A DNA stretch of 64,000 bases, taken from contig JABYQQ010000001.1 in NCBI GenBank assembly GCA_022605405.1, positions 3,472,001 through 3,536,000 on the forward strand. The letters run 5' to 3'. Shown here one piece after another: positions 10,042 to 22,252 of this stretch (within the stretch, counting starts at the first letter, position 1; each line of letters starts with the position of its first letter). A program made the position numbers and the translations under genes. Source of the DNA: Earliella scabrosa. Its lineage: Eukaryota; Basidiomycota; Agaricomycetes; Polyporales; Polyporaceae. Under the pieces are notes generated by a model. It worked only from the letters and a program-made list of their open reading frames with translations. It did no database searches and was not told the DNA's origin.

Positions 10042-10921
10042 CTATGGTGTACGTAGACCTTCCAGCCGCTGACGAAGCTCTCTCGCGACCAACTGATGCT
10101 CCATATCCTCCTCTGCAATTTGAGTCTGCACTTCCTTGACGTCGAACAGGAGAAGCGATTTCTCGCCATCTAACTCGGCGTACTGTCGATGGTACTCATT
10201 CACTTGGCGTTCAAGGGCTGACAAGGCTTGTCGCTCCGCTTCTAATAGTGCCGTCCACCGAGTTACTTGTGCTACGAGTACACGATCTTCCTGGAATCTG
10301 ACATTCGCCTCTTGAAGGGCGGGGAGTAGCTCTCTCATAGACGCTAGACGTACCTAGTCGGTACAGTTATCACTGCCTCCGAGAGGGAAGACGTGTTCAT
10401 ATTGATCACATACCGTTGTATTGCCGTCGAGATTGAAAGTGCTGGCAAAATCAATGCAAGACCCGAGCCTTCGTTCGTTCATCATCAATACATCATGTAA
10501 ACCACGATTCATAGCGAGACACTCACAGGCTTACGATCGTCGACAGAGATTCCAGCGTGATGGGGTGACCCAGAGCATGTTCTTCCACCAAGGTGACGAG
10601 ACGTTGTAAGCGTGACACAAGCTCAGCTTGCAGCGAGGCCGTGCTTCTTATGATGCCTTGACCATCATCTCGTAGCCGAACTTGTATAGTGCGGAATATC
10701 TCCCTCCGACAAGAGGGGCAGTTTCTGGAATTACGCTGGTGTGCCAACAGGCACGTATAGCAGAACATGTGTCCTGACAATCGCAGTATCAGTTCACTAT
10801 CCTCGATGGGCTCACAAACGGGCATACCGCATTGTAACGCGATAGCTGATCCGTAAGGGCTTAGTCGAAGACCGTCATAGCAGATAGGGCACTGGAGTTC
10901 GTGGGCGCATGCTAGAGACAT
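10042..10921 (-). CDS. RING-finger protein with C-terminal coiled coil
   Basis: Probable E3 ubiquitin ligase, inferred from the RING. An ATG at 10919-10921 opens a frame with CPICYDGL. A 54-nt intron (10829-10776, GTATGC..CAG) joins ALQC to GHMFCYTCLL, giving the canonical CGHxFCxxC core, followed by NCPSCRREI. A linker exon of helical character follows, then one near 10500-10440. The last exon (about 10345-10042) is a coiled coil rich in Glu, Leu and Gln that ends in LRTP and a stop. The intron length is a multiple of three and it has no stop, so unspliced RNA would stay in frame but split the RING. Small RING plus coiled coil is common in basidiomycetes; no specific orthologue is assigned. 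Confidence 0.7.
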
Positions 10922-11245
10922 GGATGGAAGGTTTTAAAGTCTGGCGCGTGATTAGCCGTGGTCAGCGGTGTTCGCGATGACCAGAGTACTTATTTCTATG
11001 AGGGCACCACACCTCGGATGTGTACATTGATGCTTCGAGTGGGAAGAGCCGTCTCTAGATTGTGGTCCTTGTACAAAGATGGTTATAGCTTCTCTAGAGT
11101 TAGACCTGACCTAAATTGGAATATATCCGGAGCAGGTGCTTGCCTCAGATCTTCAGCGCCAGGCTGGCGCTTGCAACGCATTGAGACACGTATAAGAAGC
11201 GCTGTCTTCGAGACTCAAGTCATCAGCAGTCTATCAGCCCACACG

Positions 11246-12110
11246 ATGTCGAGCAATCGACCCCACCCCATTACAAACGACCATCAGAGACTCGAGCCTG
11301 AGCCAATGGTCATGTCGGAGGAGTCGGTGGGCATAACCACAACTCAGAGTTCGCCAAGAAACGTGAGGCACCCCCGATACTACTTCGAGGATGGCAACCT
11401 ATACATCATGGTGAGCACTTTGGTCTTTGTCGGTGAACATCATGACGAGCACACAGATATAGGTGGATGACATACTCTTCAACTTACACCGATCCATTCT
11501 GTGTGCTGGGACAGGGTCGCCGTACCATGACGCCCTCATGCAGTGGACAGGAAGGTCGGAGTCGCACCCCCTACGCCTTCGTGAGATGACATCGGATGGG
11601 TTCGAGATGTTCATCAGTCTCCTCTACCCTTCGTAAGCGGACTATGCAATGTTGTTGGGATATGATCTCGGACTGACCAGTTGTGTCTGTGCCAGGGTCG
11701 AAACGCCGGTCGCCCGGCCCCGTACTCCGGAGGATTGGATTACAATCCTAGATCAGAGTCATAAGTGGGGGTGTAACAAGATCAAGGCACTCGCAGTGGA
11801 TCGCTTAAAGGCTATGCCCATGGACCACGTCCTGAAGATTGCTGTGTGGACGAAGTACGGCCTGGATGACGCGGACATTACACTGTCCTATCACGCTCTA
11901 GGGATCCGCGCTCAGCCGTTGACTACGGAAGAGGGGCGTTTGCTAGAGTTAGATACAGTGGTCAAGTTGGCGGCGCTTCGGGATCGCGTTCACCAAGGTG
12001 TCTTGAACTATATGAAGGAGCCCCCTGCCGCCGGTTCGACCGTACTTCCGTCGGAGAGGGTACGCGACCTTGTATGCAGAGCTTTCTTGTTAGATATTCT
12101 GAAAGGATAA
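11246..12110 (+). CDS. BTB/POZ-like domain protein
   Basis: Three exons with checked phases (11246-11410, 11463-11632, 11696-12110) give 249 residues. After a polar N-terminus the BTB-like core begins with RHPRYYFEDGNLYIMVDDI, LFNLHRSIL and FEMFISLLYPS. The C-terminal half (EDWITILDQSHKWGCNKIK, ALAVDRL) is the helical extension usual in the large agaricomycete BTB family. Such proteins may act as dimerising adaptors or Cullin-3 partners, but that is family knowledge and not shown here. The frame is intact and starts at the first in-frame ATG after a short 5' region. Confidence 0.75.
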
Positions 12111-12695
12111 GAAGTAGCACATACTAATGTACCCTGACTCCCCGGGATAGATGGGAGCCATGTCGACATGTACATACTCAAGGAGTAGAGAATAAGCCAC
12201 GTGGCGTCGGGCCGGCTGCCATCCGCAGCTTTGACCTAGACCGGGCCTTGTGCCACGCGATCGGAGCAGGCGCCTCCGCCGCCCGCGTCTGCCAACCTGA
12301 ACTGCTTCTACGACCTGGAGCTCCTACGACTTGGATTTACGTTGCAGGCCTCCAATTTGGTGCGTTATTAGCAGCATGCTCGCGATTGCCTACTATTGTC
12401 GTCTTCAGGTTGAACAACTTCCCGCGATCGCGGCCATCGTGGGCTTTGCCCTGTATACATATGCATTACGATGTCGCGCGTTTCAGGCATAGAGACTCGA
12501 TTGCTCATAGTCAATGCTGGGTTCCCATTCAACGGTAGACTGCCCCTGCTGGCCATGCGGAGCTCGAGCGGCCCCACCAGACTGCAAACGCACCTTTGTG
12601 AGTCCTGTCATCCCGGGTCCCATCCGTACCTACGCCGCCGTGACTCGACGCTGAGCGTACATAAACCAGCAGCGCGTCCTTTGACCTGCTGCTAG
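12111..12695. other. No confident gene; may hold exon 1 of the next gene
   Basis: The DUF6593 frame that follows opens right after CTGCTGCTAG, which reads as an intron acceptor. Its first exon should therefore lie in this stretch. I could not pick a donor and ATG that keep phase. Confidence 0.35.
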
Positions 12696-13291
12696 TTGAA
12701 ACCATCCATAGACTCGCAAGCGACCCTGGTGAACTCGACCGAGTTGCCCGAGCGCTACGCCCACACGGAGCTTGTCTTCGACTGCGACAGTCTGACAAAC
12801 GCAGACACTCGTGTCCGCGGAGGCAGAGCGGTCGTGTACACAATGCGGACGACAGGACGGTCGCTCTCGCATACCGAGGTGACCAAGCTCGCGAGCGGCT
12901 CGGTGGTGGTGAGCATCGACCGGAACGATATCCTCCCCGACACGATCAGGTTCCGCGACGGGCCGACTGTGAGGATGAAGAAGTGGATCAAGCATAGGAC
13001 GTTTGTTGTATCGTACGCACCTAATCTCTCTTTTGTTTCGAGCACCGGGCCGGCGGGAGGCAGCTCACTTACTGTTGGCATGATACGTTAGCCTTCCTGG
13101 TTGTGCGGAGCGCCAGTACACTTGGAAACCGATGAGTGATGGAGCCGCCCACTCTGTCCCTGAAGCCAGAGGTCGAGCATTTCCTGGAGGTGGTGCTCGC
13201 ATCGCTGCTCATCGTCGAGCAGAAGTACCGTATGGCGAGCAAGCGAAGTGCAGGGCGTCTCGTAGCAGTACAAGCAACTGCCAGAGCCTGA
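12696..13291 (+). pseudogene. DUF6593-type protein, probably decayed
   Basis: The first exon seen carries the family features: HTELVFDCDSLTNADTRVR, then VVYTMRTTGRSLSHTEVTKL and SVVVSIDRNDILPDTIRF. An intron from about 13013 to 13091 (GTACGC..TAG) leads to CAERQYTWK, the expected next block. After this, the C-terminal helix PTLSLKPEVEHFLEVVLASL continues in another frame, with roughly 25 family residues missing and no intron to explain the jump. It ends at TGA 13289-13291. DUF6593 proteins are basidiomycete-specific and of unknown function. A missing first exon, an internal deletion and a frame change point to a pseudogene; a badly read intron is the alternative. Confidence 0.55.
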
Positions 13292-13343
13292 GTCTCTCTA
13301 TATAGTTTGACGGCCAGCGTGCGTCCTCTGGTGTTTCTTCAAC

Positions 13344-13614
13344 ATGTCTCCCTCTAATCTCCCCAACGCGTCCAACGGTGGAGATGCGCCTCCGGCTGAC
13401 GACTCTTCGTCGTCTCTTCGTGCGTACTCATGATCCATACCCGGATGCTTGCTCACTTTACGACACAGGTGCTCTTGCTCCCGAACTCAAGCGTCGGAAG
13501 GCAGAGCGTAGCAGCAGGGAGAGGATGGCCCGCATGAATCGCGACTTGGAGAGTGCGCGCGCTAGAAGTGAGGAGATCTCCCATCGTGCGGAGGACTTGA
13601 TGGCTGTACGGTGA
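13344..13614 (+). CDS. Small coiled-coil protein
   Basis: The ATG at 13344 begins a Ser/Asp-rich exon. A GTGCGT donor near 13420 and CAG acceptor near 13468 join it to a helical exon with basic and acidic heptads (ELKRRKAERSSRERMARMNR, then DLESARARSEEISHRAEDL) and a stop at 13612-13614. The basic stretch followed by a coiled coil is loosely bZIP-like, but the bZIP N..(A/S)..C/S-R signature is absent, so no function is assigned. Confidence 0.4.
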
Positions 13615-15056
13615 ATAATTTCCATCCACGCGAATACGTACTGATAGATTTCCAAGAATTCACTAAATGATCGGACGTCTTTGACTTGGTCCCTCCATTT
13701 CTCTCCTTGGACGCAAGCCACCCGTCCGTCTCGGTACACTCGCTGCACTACTCCACCACTCTTCTCTGAGCATCCTTCCTTCTTCCTTCCTGCTTGTCGA
13801 CCTAGCTACCTTGTGGCGGCGCATCTCTGCCTTAAGTACGTGGCGAATGTATTTCTCCTCTAGATCTATTTCTGCCGGATGGCGCCGCTTCCGCTCGACA
13901 AGGAGGTGTTAGCTAAGGCGCCTATGAGGCGGGCGGGCGGATGACCGGCAAACTTCCAAATATGGTGGCGGGGCGGGATTGTTCATGGCTGAGACTCGAT
14001 CTAGCCCCAGCCAACGTTTGGGGTCCCGGCAAACCCGCCAATCTTCCGCTCGCCGCTCGCTGCGAATTGCAACCGCTCCGCCCTCAAGCGCGCTCATGCT
14101 CATGCTTGGCCAGCGGTTATCGTGCCTAGTCTCATGATCATGCGCACACTGCCTGAACGCCAACATACCGGGCCTCTTCCCTATTCGGGCACTCACCTGT
14201 TTCGACGTGTTGTTTCGACACAGTGACCATATGTGTTCCGTATACCCATTTGGCCATTACTCAGCTCATACGCAGTGGGAGATTGCTAAATCACCGAAGG
14301 GTCGGCGGTGTTTGGCCATGTGCATCGTCGTTCCATCGTTGCTCATCGCATGTCTGCGCCAAGACGGAGATCTGGCGAGCGCAGGCGCGCCGCCGTGGTC
14401 ATGAGGCGCCGCACCTTGACCGTCCTCCTCCGAGTGGCACAGGGGAAGAGGGTGATACTTGCATGAATGTACGCTACACCATATTCGTCAATATCCACAG
14501 CGAGTAACTGTCAGAGCCCGGCCGTCTGCTGGGTATCTCGATTGACCACAGCTGTTACAGCATGCTCGGCTCCAGCTGCCTGCAGGCTTTAGCCGGGTGG
14601 CACAATTTCCGTTCGGCTCGCTGTGCTTCGCATTGGTCGCTAGACTTCTCCCGTTCGCCGGAGGGTACAGCAGCGCCGACCTATTCAGAGTCAACGCCGC
14701 GCTTTTCTCGGCTGGTGTGGCGAAACCGTACGCATGGAGTGCGATCGCGATAAGGGTCTGCCAGGCGCAACAGAGCTCGATTAGTATTGTAATGTACAAT
14801 ATGGGCACTACAGCCTATCAACGCCCTCGACGTATCGAAGGGAGAGGGGTTCTAAGCACATCTGGGGTCATCGAGTGCGTCTGGAGAGCACACAGGACTT
14901 GCGGGGGGTTCGTGACGACTTTCTCTTCTTGGGCAATTCGTGGACTGTTGTCTTGCTCGCCGGCTGAGCCGGCCCTTGTAGTTGCCGCTGGCGGATGCGC
15001 TGGCTCCTGGTGGCGAGCACTCGTGAGTGGGAGAAACTATCATATATCGTAGCGGT
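13615..15056. other. No recognisable gene
   Basis: Open frames at 14597-15052 (plus) and 14488-14808 (minus) overlap and have no domain or consistent intron chain. Confidence 0.45.
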
Positions 15057-16912
15057 TCACCTTCTCAGGACAGGCTGACTATAGTCACACTGCGGAGTGG
15101 CCTTCTGTGGCTGCACTATATGGGTCTGCCTGTCGACACCCTCTAGTGAGGCGAAGCGATTGACGACCGCCGTCAGTCCGGATCCGTCGTTATGCGCCGG
15201 GGCATCAGGGAGGCGGTCAACGTCCACAGCTGCAGCAGCCAACTCCGTCGGGGTGTCACCCACAGGAAGTGGGGCAGGGCTGGCGGCAGATGAGTCATAG
15301 AGCCATCGACTCGAGGGAGTTGGACTGCTCGTTGCGAGCTGTGCTCCTATGACATGCTCTACTCGGCGCCAGGGAGGAAGGCTGCTGGCGTATGTGCTCA
15401 TGTAGGATGCTTCTCGAGCCTCGCGTTCAACGGTCGAAGACGCCGGGTTTGTGACAGCGACGCCATGGGAGATGTAGTGGGACATTACGGCTTGCTGTCC
15501 GCAATCTAGGCGTTGAACCTAAACTTTCTGGTCTGAGCGCTGGACTGCACGTTGACGTTTGATCATTGACATTACCTCGGAATGATCTTGCAAGCTTTGT
15601 TGATCATTTACGCGACCGGCAATACGGGCACGAGACCAGAAAGTGGACGCGTCACCGTCTGACTGCGACGGAGAGTGCGAGTACTCTCGAGGCGGAGTCT
15701 CGAGACTCATGCTTGTAACACTCTCCCGCTGTTGCTGTGCTGTATCGTGCATGGCATGGGGTCGGGTTTCGCTATCTATGACGACTTCCATGTCGTCACA
15801 TTGGCTACACGGAGTGACGGTGAGTGTCGACTCAACGGGAGAAGGGCAGACTCCCAACTTACCTCTCGTCATCTGCCTCGTCACCAGGATAAAGCAGTTC
15901 CCAGCCGTGATAGGATGTCTCTGGTGGATCAGCGACGGCAGCCCGAGGTGCCTGAAGAGAGGGTGCGGTCACACTCGGGTGCTGGTCATCATCGAGTCCA
16001 TATACCGCAGGGGCGAGGCTGGATATTCCGGGGATTTCCACCGGCGCGCGTGAGGTTGGAACGAGCCAGAAAGATATCTCTCCTGCAGATGATTCCATCA
16101 GCACCGCCGGGTGCCCGTTGAAGGTTGTCGGTATCTCTGAGATACTCGGTTAGTGCTGGCTTCTCGCGGAGAGACTGGCGTACCGACCTGTGAGGGTGCG
16201 GCCAGAAGGAGCCGCGTAATACCTGCGCAACGCGTCGGTCACAGATTGTACCCACGGGCTGTATGTAGATGGTGCTGAGTGACGCTTAATAGGTCATATT
16301 AGCAGGTACCTATAAGGGCGCGAACAGTGTCTCACCTCTGGTTGGAGCACTTCCGAGGTCCAGTTCGCGGTATCGAACACATTGTCGATTCCCAGTACAG
16401 AGGAAGACGAGTAGGTGCGCGCTGGCATGGGATCCGCCTGGGTATCTGAGTGAGCGTGACGCTGCAGATTCGCACAGCGTACGAGACTCACATAAGCCTG
16501 GGATGACGTGACTCCATTCGAGAAAGAGCCTGTCTGATACATCGTGAGACAAGTCTGGACACCAGGTCGGGTCGCGCTATCGCTCACCTGGATTCGACAA
16601 GCCTCCTCCATACTATGTACTGTCGCTGTCTCGCAGTGGGGAGTAGTACTCTGCATCGCGCTCGGCAGTGAAACCACTGCGCCGCTATTCTGAAAAGCAA
16701 CATCGTCCGTGTGAGAGACACCGGAGGACGCAGATGTTGTCACTCACGGTGACGCGGTCAGAGCATTCGTTCGTCAAGAGCCACGAGCGCGTGGGTGGGA
16801 TTGCGCGAGGCTGAGGGTGGTGGGGGAGGCAGTAGCCAGCAGCAGTCGCTTGCGGCCAGGGGAAAGGTACCGGTGTTGACGATCTTGGGTGGTCTTCGGG
16901 TGGATGTTGCAT
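15057..16912 (-). CDS. Hypothetical low-complexity protein, many exons
   Basis: An ATG at 16910-16912 opens a Pro-rich exon ending at NECSDRVT. Successive GTGAGT..CAG introns, most under 60 nt, then join short exons rich in Ser and Thr (for example ARTYSSSSVLGIDN and FDTANWTSEVLQPE). Later exons lie at about 16100-15862, 15840-15570 and 15485-15057, the last ending QPVLRR and a stop. No domain is recognised; composition suggests a mostly disordered protein. The donor and acceptor pattern is too regular for chance, but I have not verified every phase, and the last exon could belong to a separate gene. Confidence 0.45.
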
Positions 16913-17584
16913 CTTGAGTGCGACTCGTGCTGGTAGAACAAGGAGACGTTGACTTCGCGCGAGGTCGTAATTTATGTATCCGGGTGCAGGAGCCGCCTCT
17001 CCTATATTCGATACGCTAGGTGAGCATCGGACTTAAGCTTGAGTTCGCGCCAACTGCGTTGTAGCATATCGCGAAATTGGTGGATCGAAACAAGCAGTGC
17101 ACGCTATAGCTAGCGCTGACGCATGCAAGTTGAAATCCGGCATAGGCCGAGATCCGACGGCGATTGACGGGAGATCTCGACTCGATCTGGCAATGTTCGC
17201 ATTTGGCAGGCGAAGGACAGAACCTTGGGGTGGCGATGCCCGTTCTCGTCACTGCTAAGACTTGCATGCTGGTGCTCTCCGAAAGAAGAAATCAACTGGT
17301 ATGTGCCACCCCGAGGAGGACGTCCGATACACGCCACCCAACCCTATTCGACAACCCATGTCAGCATCCCACTAGTGTCCGCTTGCGTACGCGTCCGACA
17401 CACGGCGGCGGCTACAAGGGACCACGACCAGGCCGCCAACAGGCTCCGAGATATCGAGAACAATGGTACGCACTGAGCTCGCATCGCAGAAGGGAGCGTC
17501 TCACATGTACATAAACAGGGACTACCTGAACTCTCCCCATAGGGCTCGCACACTCGATTCGTCAATCGCGACTTCGTCACAGCC
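16913..17584. other. Likely divergent promoter region
   Basis: Lies between two genes transcribed away from each other. Short frames here (17016-17337 minus, 17164-17514 plus) overlap and have no domain. Confidence 0.35.
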
Positions 17585-18224
17585 ATGTCTTCTCCCGCTT
17601 CAGTCGACATCCTACCCACATACACACGCATACTAAATGCCACCCTAGTCTCTTCCCATACCGGGAGGGAGCCGCGCATGGACTGTGCCGTAAATGTTCA
17701 TGTCCTCTATGTGCGCAGCGCAGGTACGTCATGCTCTCATGATTGATCACCCGCCCTGTGTCTGATGACACGAGCGTAGTCTGGCTGGTCATCGAGTTCC
17801 CTCATCGTCGTGCTTGGGATATTCCTTACCCATCCACGACGCTCGGAGACATGACAGCCCTCGTGTTCCAACTCCCATCGTCTTTTCAATTCACGCATCA
17901 CCCCGTAAGTGCTGAACGTAGATCAGGTGGTCCTCATCATCTGACAATCATAATGTGCAGGGTAATCGTGCGTGCAGATGGACCACTGCGTCATCTCAGG
18001 AATATCGCTTCTCCTTGGTCTTTTTCCGCGACTGGGAGTACCTCACTCTTTGTAACACTGTCCCACAGTACATCGCGCGGATGACCAGCTACGGATACGG
18101 GCATACCGTTGATACCCACGGCGCTATCTTGGTGGGGTATCTCAGCAGGGACATTGCCGAGGACATCTGGAGGCATATTGATCTTAGCGCGCTGATGATT
18201 GCGTTGGAGGCTTGTAGCGGCTGA
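17585..18224 (+). CDS. Hypothetical protein, 175 residues
   Basis: Three exons (17585-17723, 17780-17904, 17961-18224) join in phase and give 175 residues. Introns carry GTACGT/GTAAGT donors and TAG/CAG acceptors. Visible features are an aromatic-rich middle (RRAWDIPYP; FSLVFFRDWEYL) and a C-terminal helix (RDIAEDIWRHIDLSALMIAL). No signal peptide, membrane segment or known domain is seen. The next gene follows on the same strand after 73 bp. Confidence 0.6.
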
Positions 18225-18297
18225 TTGTAGGTGGCGGCACGGATAATATGTACATATATACACGCATCTCTCGTGATACCGTTAGCTCCCGCGGTCG

Positions 18298-19188
18298 ATG
18301 GCGACACTGGACGACGTCGATCTCCGGCGCCATGTGGAAACATTGAAAGCACTGTTCAATCTACAGGGGCTCTGCGACCTCGGCGCTACCACCGATCCTT
18401 GGAGGTTTGTCTCTCGGCTCACCGAGGAACGGGCACGGCACTACTCAACGGAACTTAGACAGGATCTCGCATTCAAGCTGCCGATGGACGTTGACAACTG
18501 GCCTCGGTTTCTGAGCGAGAGAGCCCGCGAACTTACTGGCACGACAGAGCTAGTTCGAGTATACTTGCAATATTACCGGAGGCTCCTCAGAGCACTTGGG
18601 CGACTCAATCGGAACATGTCAGAGCGAAAAGTATGTCTTACTTTTGGCAGGCACATGTGTGGTATCAAGTACTGATCATGAGTGAACAGATGGATGACCT
18701 CTTAGATGCCGACTGGTCCAACCGGATGCAAAGAGCACGCATAGACATGAGCAATGTGTCTCAGCGCCTCTTCCATGATGTGCTAGCCGATCCCGGTCTA
18801 CAACAGTTTTGTGGGTCACCCTTCTACGTGATGCATGCCATACTGTGCTGAATCCCGCATAGTATCCCAGTACTCACTCGCAGACCTGGATCATGAGGAG
18901 AAGCGGGGCATTCAAGCCTCGCGTCTTGTCGATCATGTTGACATTAGCAGCCTTCAGCGCAAGCTACCGATATCAGACATCGAATTCCTCATACAATCGC
19001 TCTCTATCCTTCTCAAGGTCATGGAACTGAATGATACGTTAGTGTTGCCCCTAGTGTTGCCACGCCGTGACCGCGCCGTTCGATCGTTGGCGGACGAGAT
19101 GGATCATGACGAGGAGAACGGGATCTGGTTATGGTACAAGTCTATCGTAATCATAGGCTGCCTATTGCTTGTTTGGGGTCTCATGTAA
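18298..19188 (+). CDS. Hypothetical protein with C-terminal membrane tail
   Basis: Exon 1 (18298-18630, 111 codons) and exon 2 (from 18690) join in phase; a third exon starts near 18870-18885. The product is mostly helical with many Arg/Glu/Leu residues. It ends in a single hydrophobic stretch, SIVIIGCLLLVWGLM, directly before the stop, as in tail-anchored proteins that insert post-translationally into ER or mitochondrial membranes. No signal peptide or known domain is seen. The topology is inferred from sequence only. The close spacing after the previous gene is unremarkable for a fungus. Confidence 0.55.
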
Positions 19189-19389
19189 AACCTTACAATT
19201 CTGATTCTATACGTGCGCACTGAGGTCGTGCAGTCGACGGAAATTGAATGACAAACATACTACGAATATAAGGCATCTCGCATGCACGTTCTGAAACGGA
19301 GTTGATGAAACTGAGCTAGATGGAGCGGGGAATTCTAGATCTTCTAGTAGACTCCCTGATTAAGCTGTAGTCGACGCTATGAATACGAG

Positions 19390-19975
19390 TCATCTCATGA
19401 TCAGGGAATAGTGCACTGACCGCATAGCTGCCGCCTCCATGAGACGGCCGTCACCGCGACGCAAGCCTGTGACACACTGGGAATTTGTCTGCATTACTCT
19501 CATCACCAACATCTCTCCGTGCCATGGATGATTGCGGTCGACTCGTCCAAGGCTTCGATTAGCCGGTTGTAGGATGTGGCGAGTGAAAAAGACTCTGAAT
19601 TGGTGAGGCCTCAGAGAGGCATCTGTAACCGTCACGAGACAGTCGTGGATGTAGAGGTGTGCTCCGAGGAACTCTTCGACGTGTTCGAATGTAAAGGCAG
19701 GGTGTTCCAGATGGGCAGGATATTGCTTTGATGGCACACTGACTGTGGTAGGACGTATGTTGTTGTGTCCAAAAAATCTGCCACGGAACGTGACTAGCGG
19801 GACATCCTGAGGGCATAAGTGACGGAGACGTATATACTAGAAAGAGGTGCCGTCTTAAGGCATCACATACCGCCAGAAGTTGGATTCGTTGACCCCATCT
19901 TGCGGAGAGAGAACGTCTTGAAGAAGGCATCAAGTACTTCGGAGGGTACTAGTTCTCTTCCACGTCGAGCGTTGT
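19390..19975 (-). CDS. Conserved basidiomycete hypothetical protein
   Basis: At least three exons on the minus strand. The first (from about 19975) ends near FKTFSLRKMGSTNPTSG. A GTATGT..CAG intron leads to DVPLVTFRGRFFGHN. A further acceptor near 19745 opens VPSKQYPAHLEHPAFTFEHV, EEFLGAHLYIHDCLVTVTD and PHQFRVFFTRH. A last exon has HPWHGEMLVMRV. The order RGRFF, FTFEHVEEFLGA.LYIHD, FRVFF.RH, WHGE is one I associate with a widespread agaricomycete family of unknown function. The true ATG was not pinned down. Confidence 0.5.
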
Positions 19976-21196
19976 GTACTATATAGCCCTAGCTATAGCA
20001 AAGCCGGGATGGTTTCCATGAAGAGAATTCGCGGCAGCTGGTAGTTCGCCAAGCTTGGGCACTTCCTTGTCTGGAACGTACGCCAATCAATGCACAGCTC
20101 CATGCCGGCCGGCCCGGGCGCCCGGGCGCCTGTCCTCAATTATTGTAAGCCTTTGCTACTGGGCAAGCTTGTACAATTATAACCTTTGACAACCATACTT
20201 TTGCGACCTTGGAATTGTCTGGAAATGTCTCAAAAATCCGATTCCTTTCACGATGCTACATGTACACATATCTTGTGCAGGGCAGAATGGTGAAGCGTAG
20301 AGTCGGTCGAGAAATTCTGCCGTTTCCGAGGGGCATTTCCGTCATGCCTTCCGGTGTGTCATATGCACAGCGCTTATGCTCGTGCACTGTCCGATGAGCG
20401 TAGCCTCAAATTTTGATGTATGTAGGTAAACACGTCATTCATCGAAGCCATATTGGTTGGATAGGGCAGCGAGAAGAGTGCAGATAAGTTCACTGACTGC
20501 GTTCAATGTTTCAGCCGAATAAGACTTAGCCAACACCGGCGCACAAAATGGAATAGGCCAGTAAATTGAAATGGGAATCCTGGCGGTAAGCGCCACATCC
20601 CCGCTCCTGACAAATGGAGAACACTGACCTCTGGACCGCACATTACGGTCAACGCTTAGGTGCGCATAAATTTCACATATGAAGCTACGGACCGATAGGG
20701 TGAGGATTGGGTAAGAACCAGTGGTATGTGAAGTAAATCATTCTAGGATAGAAAATTAAGGGAGCTTAGTACGCGCCTCCGCTTTGGGGAGAGTGTGATA
20801 AAAAATTATCGTTTCTCACGCCTACTCAATACCTTCTACACTTGTCAAAACGATAGCATCTTTGTAGTGCAATACTCTCCCGGCCATTCGCAGCCCACGA
20901 CCACTCGCCCCGGGCCACCCCTCGGCCCTCCGACAACAACAACGGCGGACACGGAACAAGACCACGCTGTCCGCCCGTTCACGCGCACCCAAGCTGCATT
21001 CCAGTGGCGCATGCATATGGTCGCGGACATAGTCATCATACAGTAGTGCAGTAGTGGTAGGCAGGACATGCGTCGACGTCAACAACATAGCGGAAATTTT
21101 GAGAATACACCCCGTCGCATCGCACGCCAGCTGTGCTCCCATGCCCTTCCAGGCCAAATGGCAGCCATCGAAGCCGCATTACATCACGCGATGGAC
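19976..21196. other. No recognisable gene
   Basis: Mostly AT-richer sequence with no gene. Near 20105-20135 there is a short GC-only palindromic block containing GGCGCCCGGGCGCC. Weak frames at 20795-21046 and their shadows are not supported. Confidence 0.5.
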
Positions 21197-22252
21197 TTAG
21201 GCCGCGTGTGCGTGCTTCTGCTTGCCAGTCCTGATCTTCCTCAGGTAGAACTGCATCACATGTGATACCGTCAGCGACCGCCCTCCCACCGGAATATGTC
21301 CACGTCTGCCAACGCACCTCGAGCTCCCGGCCCTCGAGGATGTAGCCGTCTGCACGACCCGACTGGCCAGGTCGGCTGCTGATTGCTGCGTACAACCGGC
21401 CGGCGGCGAATTGACTCTCGAGCAAGGGGTCAATCTTCGCATCTGTTCACACCCCGCGCGACGTGAGACCTTATCGCGTCACCGTATGTCTATCGTGTCG
21501 CGACGCACCTTTCTTCCGCTCCTCAAGCTTGCGTTGCACATGGTGGGACTGCTTTTTCTCCTCCTCGCCCTCGGCAGCCGCGTCCTTCTTCGAGCCCTTC
21601 TTGGTCACAGGTTGGGCGTACTACGAACAGCAGCAGCAAGAAATTTAGATAGCGTACATGCACCAACGGAGGAGGTACGCACGTGAGCCTCGTACCACTG
21701 ACGGAAGGGGGTCGCATCGACCTGGATGATGGCACTCTTGACAAGCGTGTTTGTCCGGACAAGCTCGTTGTTGGACGCATTGTACACCTAGGGAGCGAGA
21801 CGAGATGAGGACATGCGGGAAAAATGGCGGGTGGAGATTTGCAAAGTCGAGCACGCGTGTGTGTATTCAGGGATAAGGCACTTACGACACCAATGATACG
21901 GGTCTTCCTGGTGACATGTTCGCTGCCCCAGGCGAAGTTACCCGAGTCGAGACGAAGGGCACGGTACTTGAGGTTGCCACCGCGGACACGGACGGTGTGG
22001 ATGCGCTTTGGGCCGAGCTTGGTGTTGGCGGGCTGACGACCGAGCTCGAATTTTCTCTTCTTGCGGTAGTGGGGGCGCTGGGCACCCGTGTGCGAACGCT
22101 TGTGCCGGGAGGAACGGGAGATACCTGCGAGTTACGAAGACGAGCGGAAGGACCGCGGTGCGAGACATGACGGGGACACGGGGAAGGCAAAGGGGACGAT
22201 GTCAGCGATGAAATGGGACAGAGGGAGAGACGTAGGGAGAGCACTGACCCAT
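21197..22252 (-). CDS. RPS8: 40S ribosomal protein S8 (eS8)
   Basis: Structural protein of the small ribosomal subunit. Six exons join in phase (22252-22249, 22124-21886, 21787-21683, 21620-21509, 21442-21318, 21250-21197) to give 212 residues, close to the usual 200-210. The start is a tiny exon, ATG-G, split from ISR as is common for fungal ribosomal genes. Diagnostic blocks are [69 protein letters not shown]-type [20 protein letters not shown] and the basic end [15 protein letters not shown]. It is divergent from UGP1. No defects are seen. Confidence 0.95.

Noticed and set aside
12696..12698. Start codon of the DUF6593 gene at 12696
   Set aside because: The codon there is TTG directly after CTGCTGCTAG, which reads as a splice acceptor, so this is an internal exon edge.
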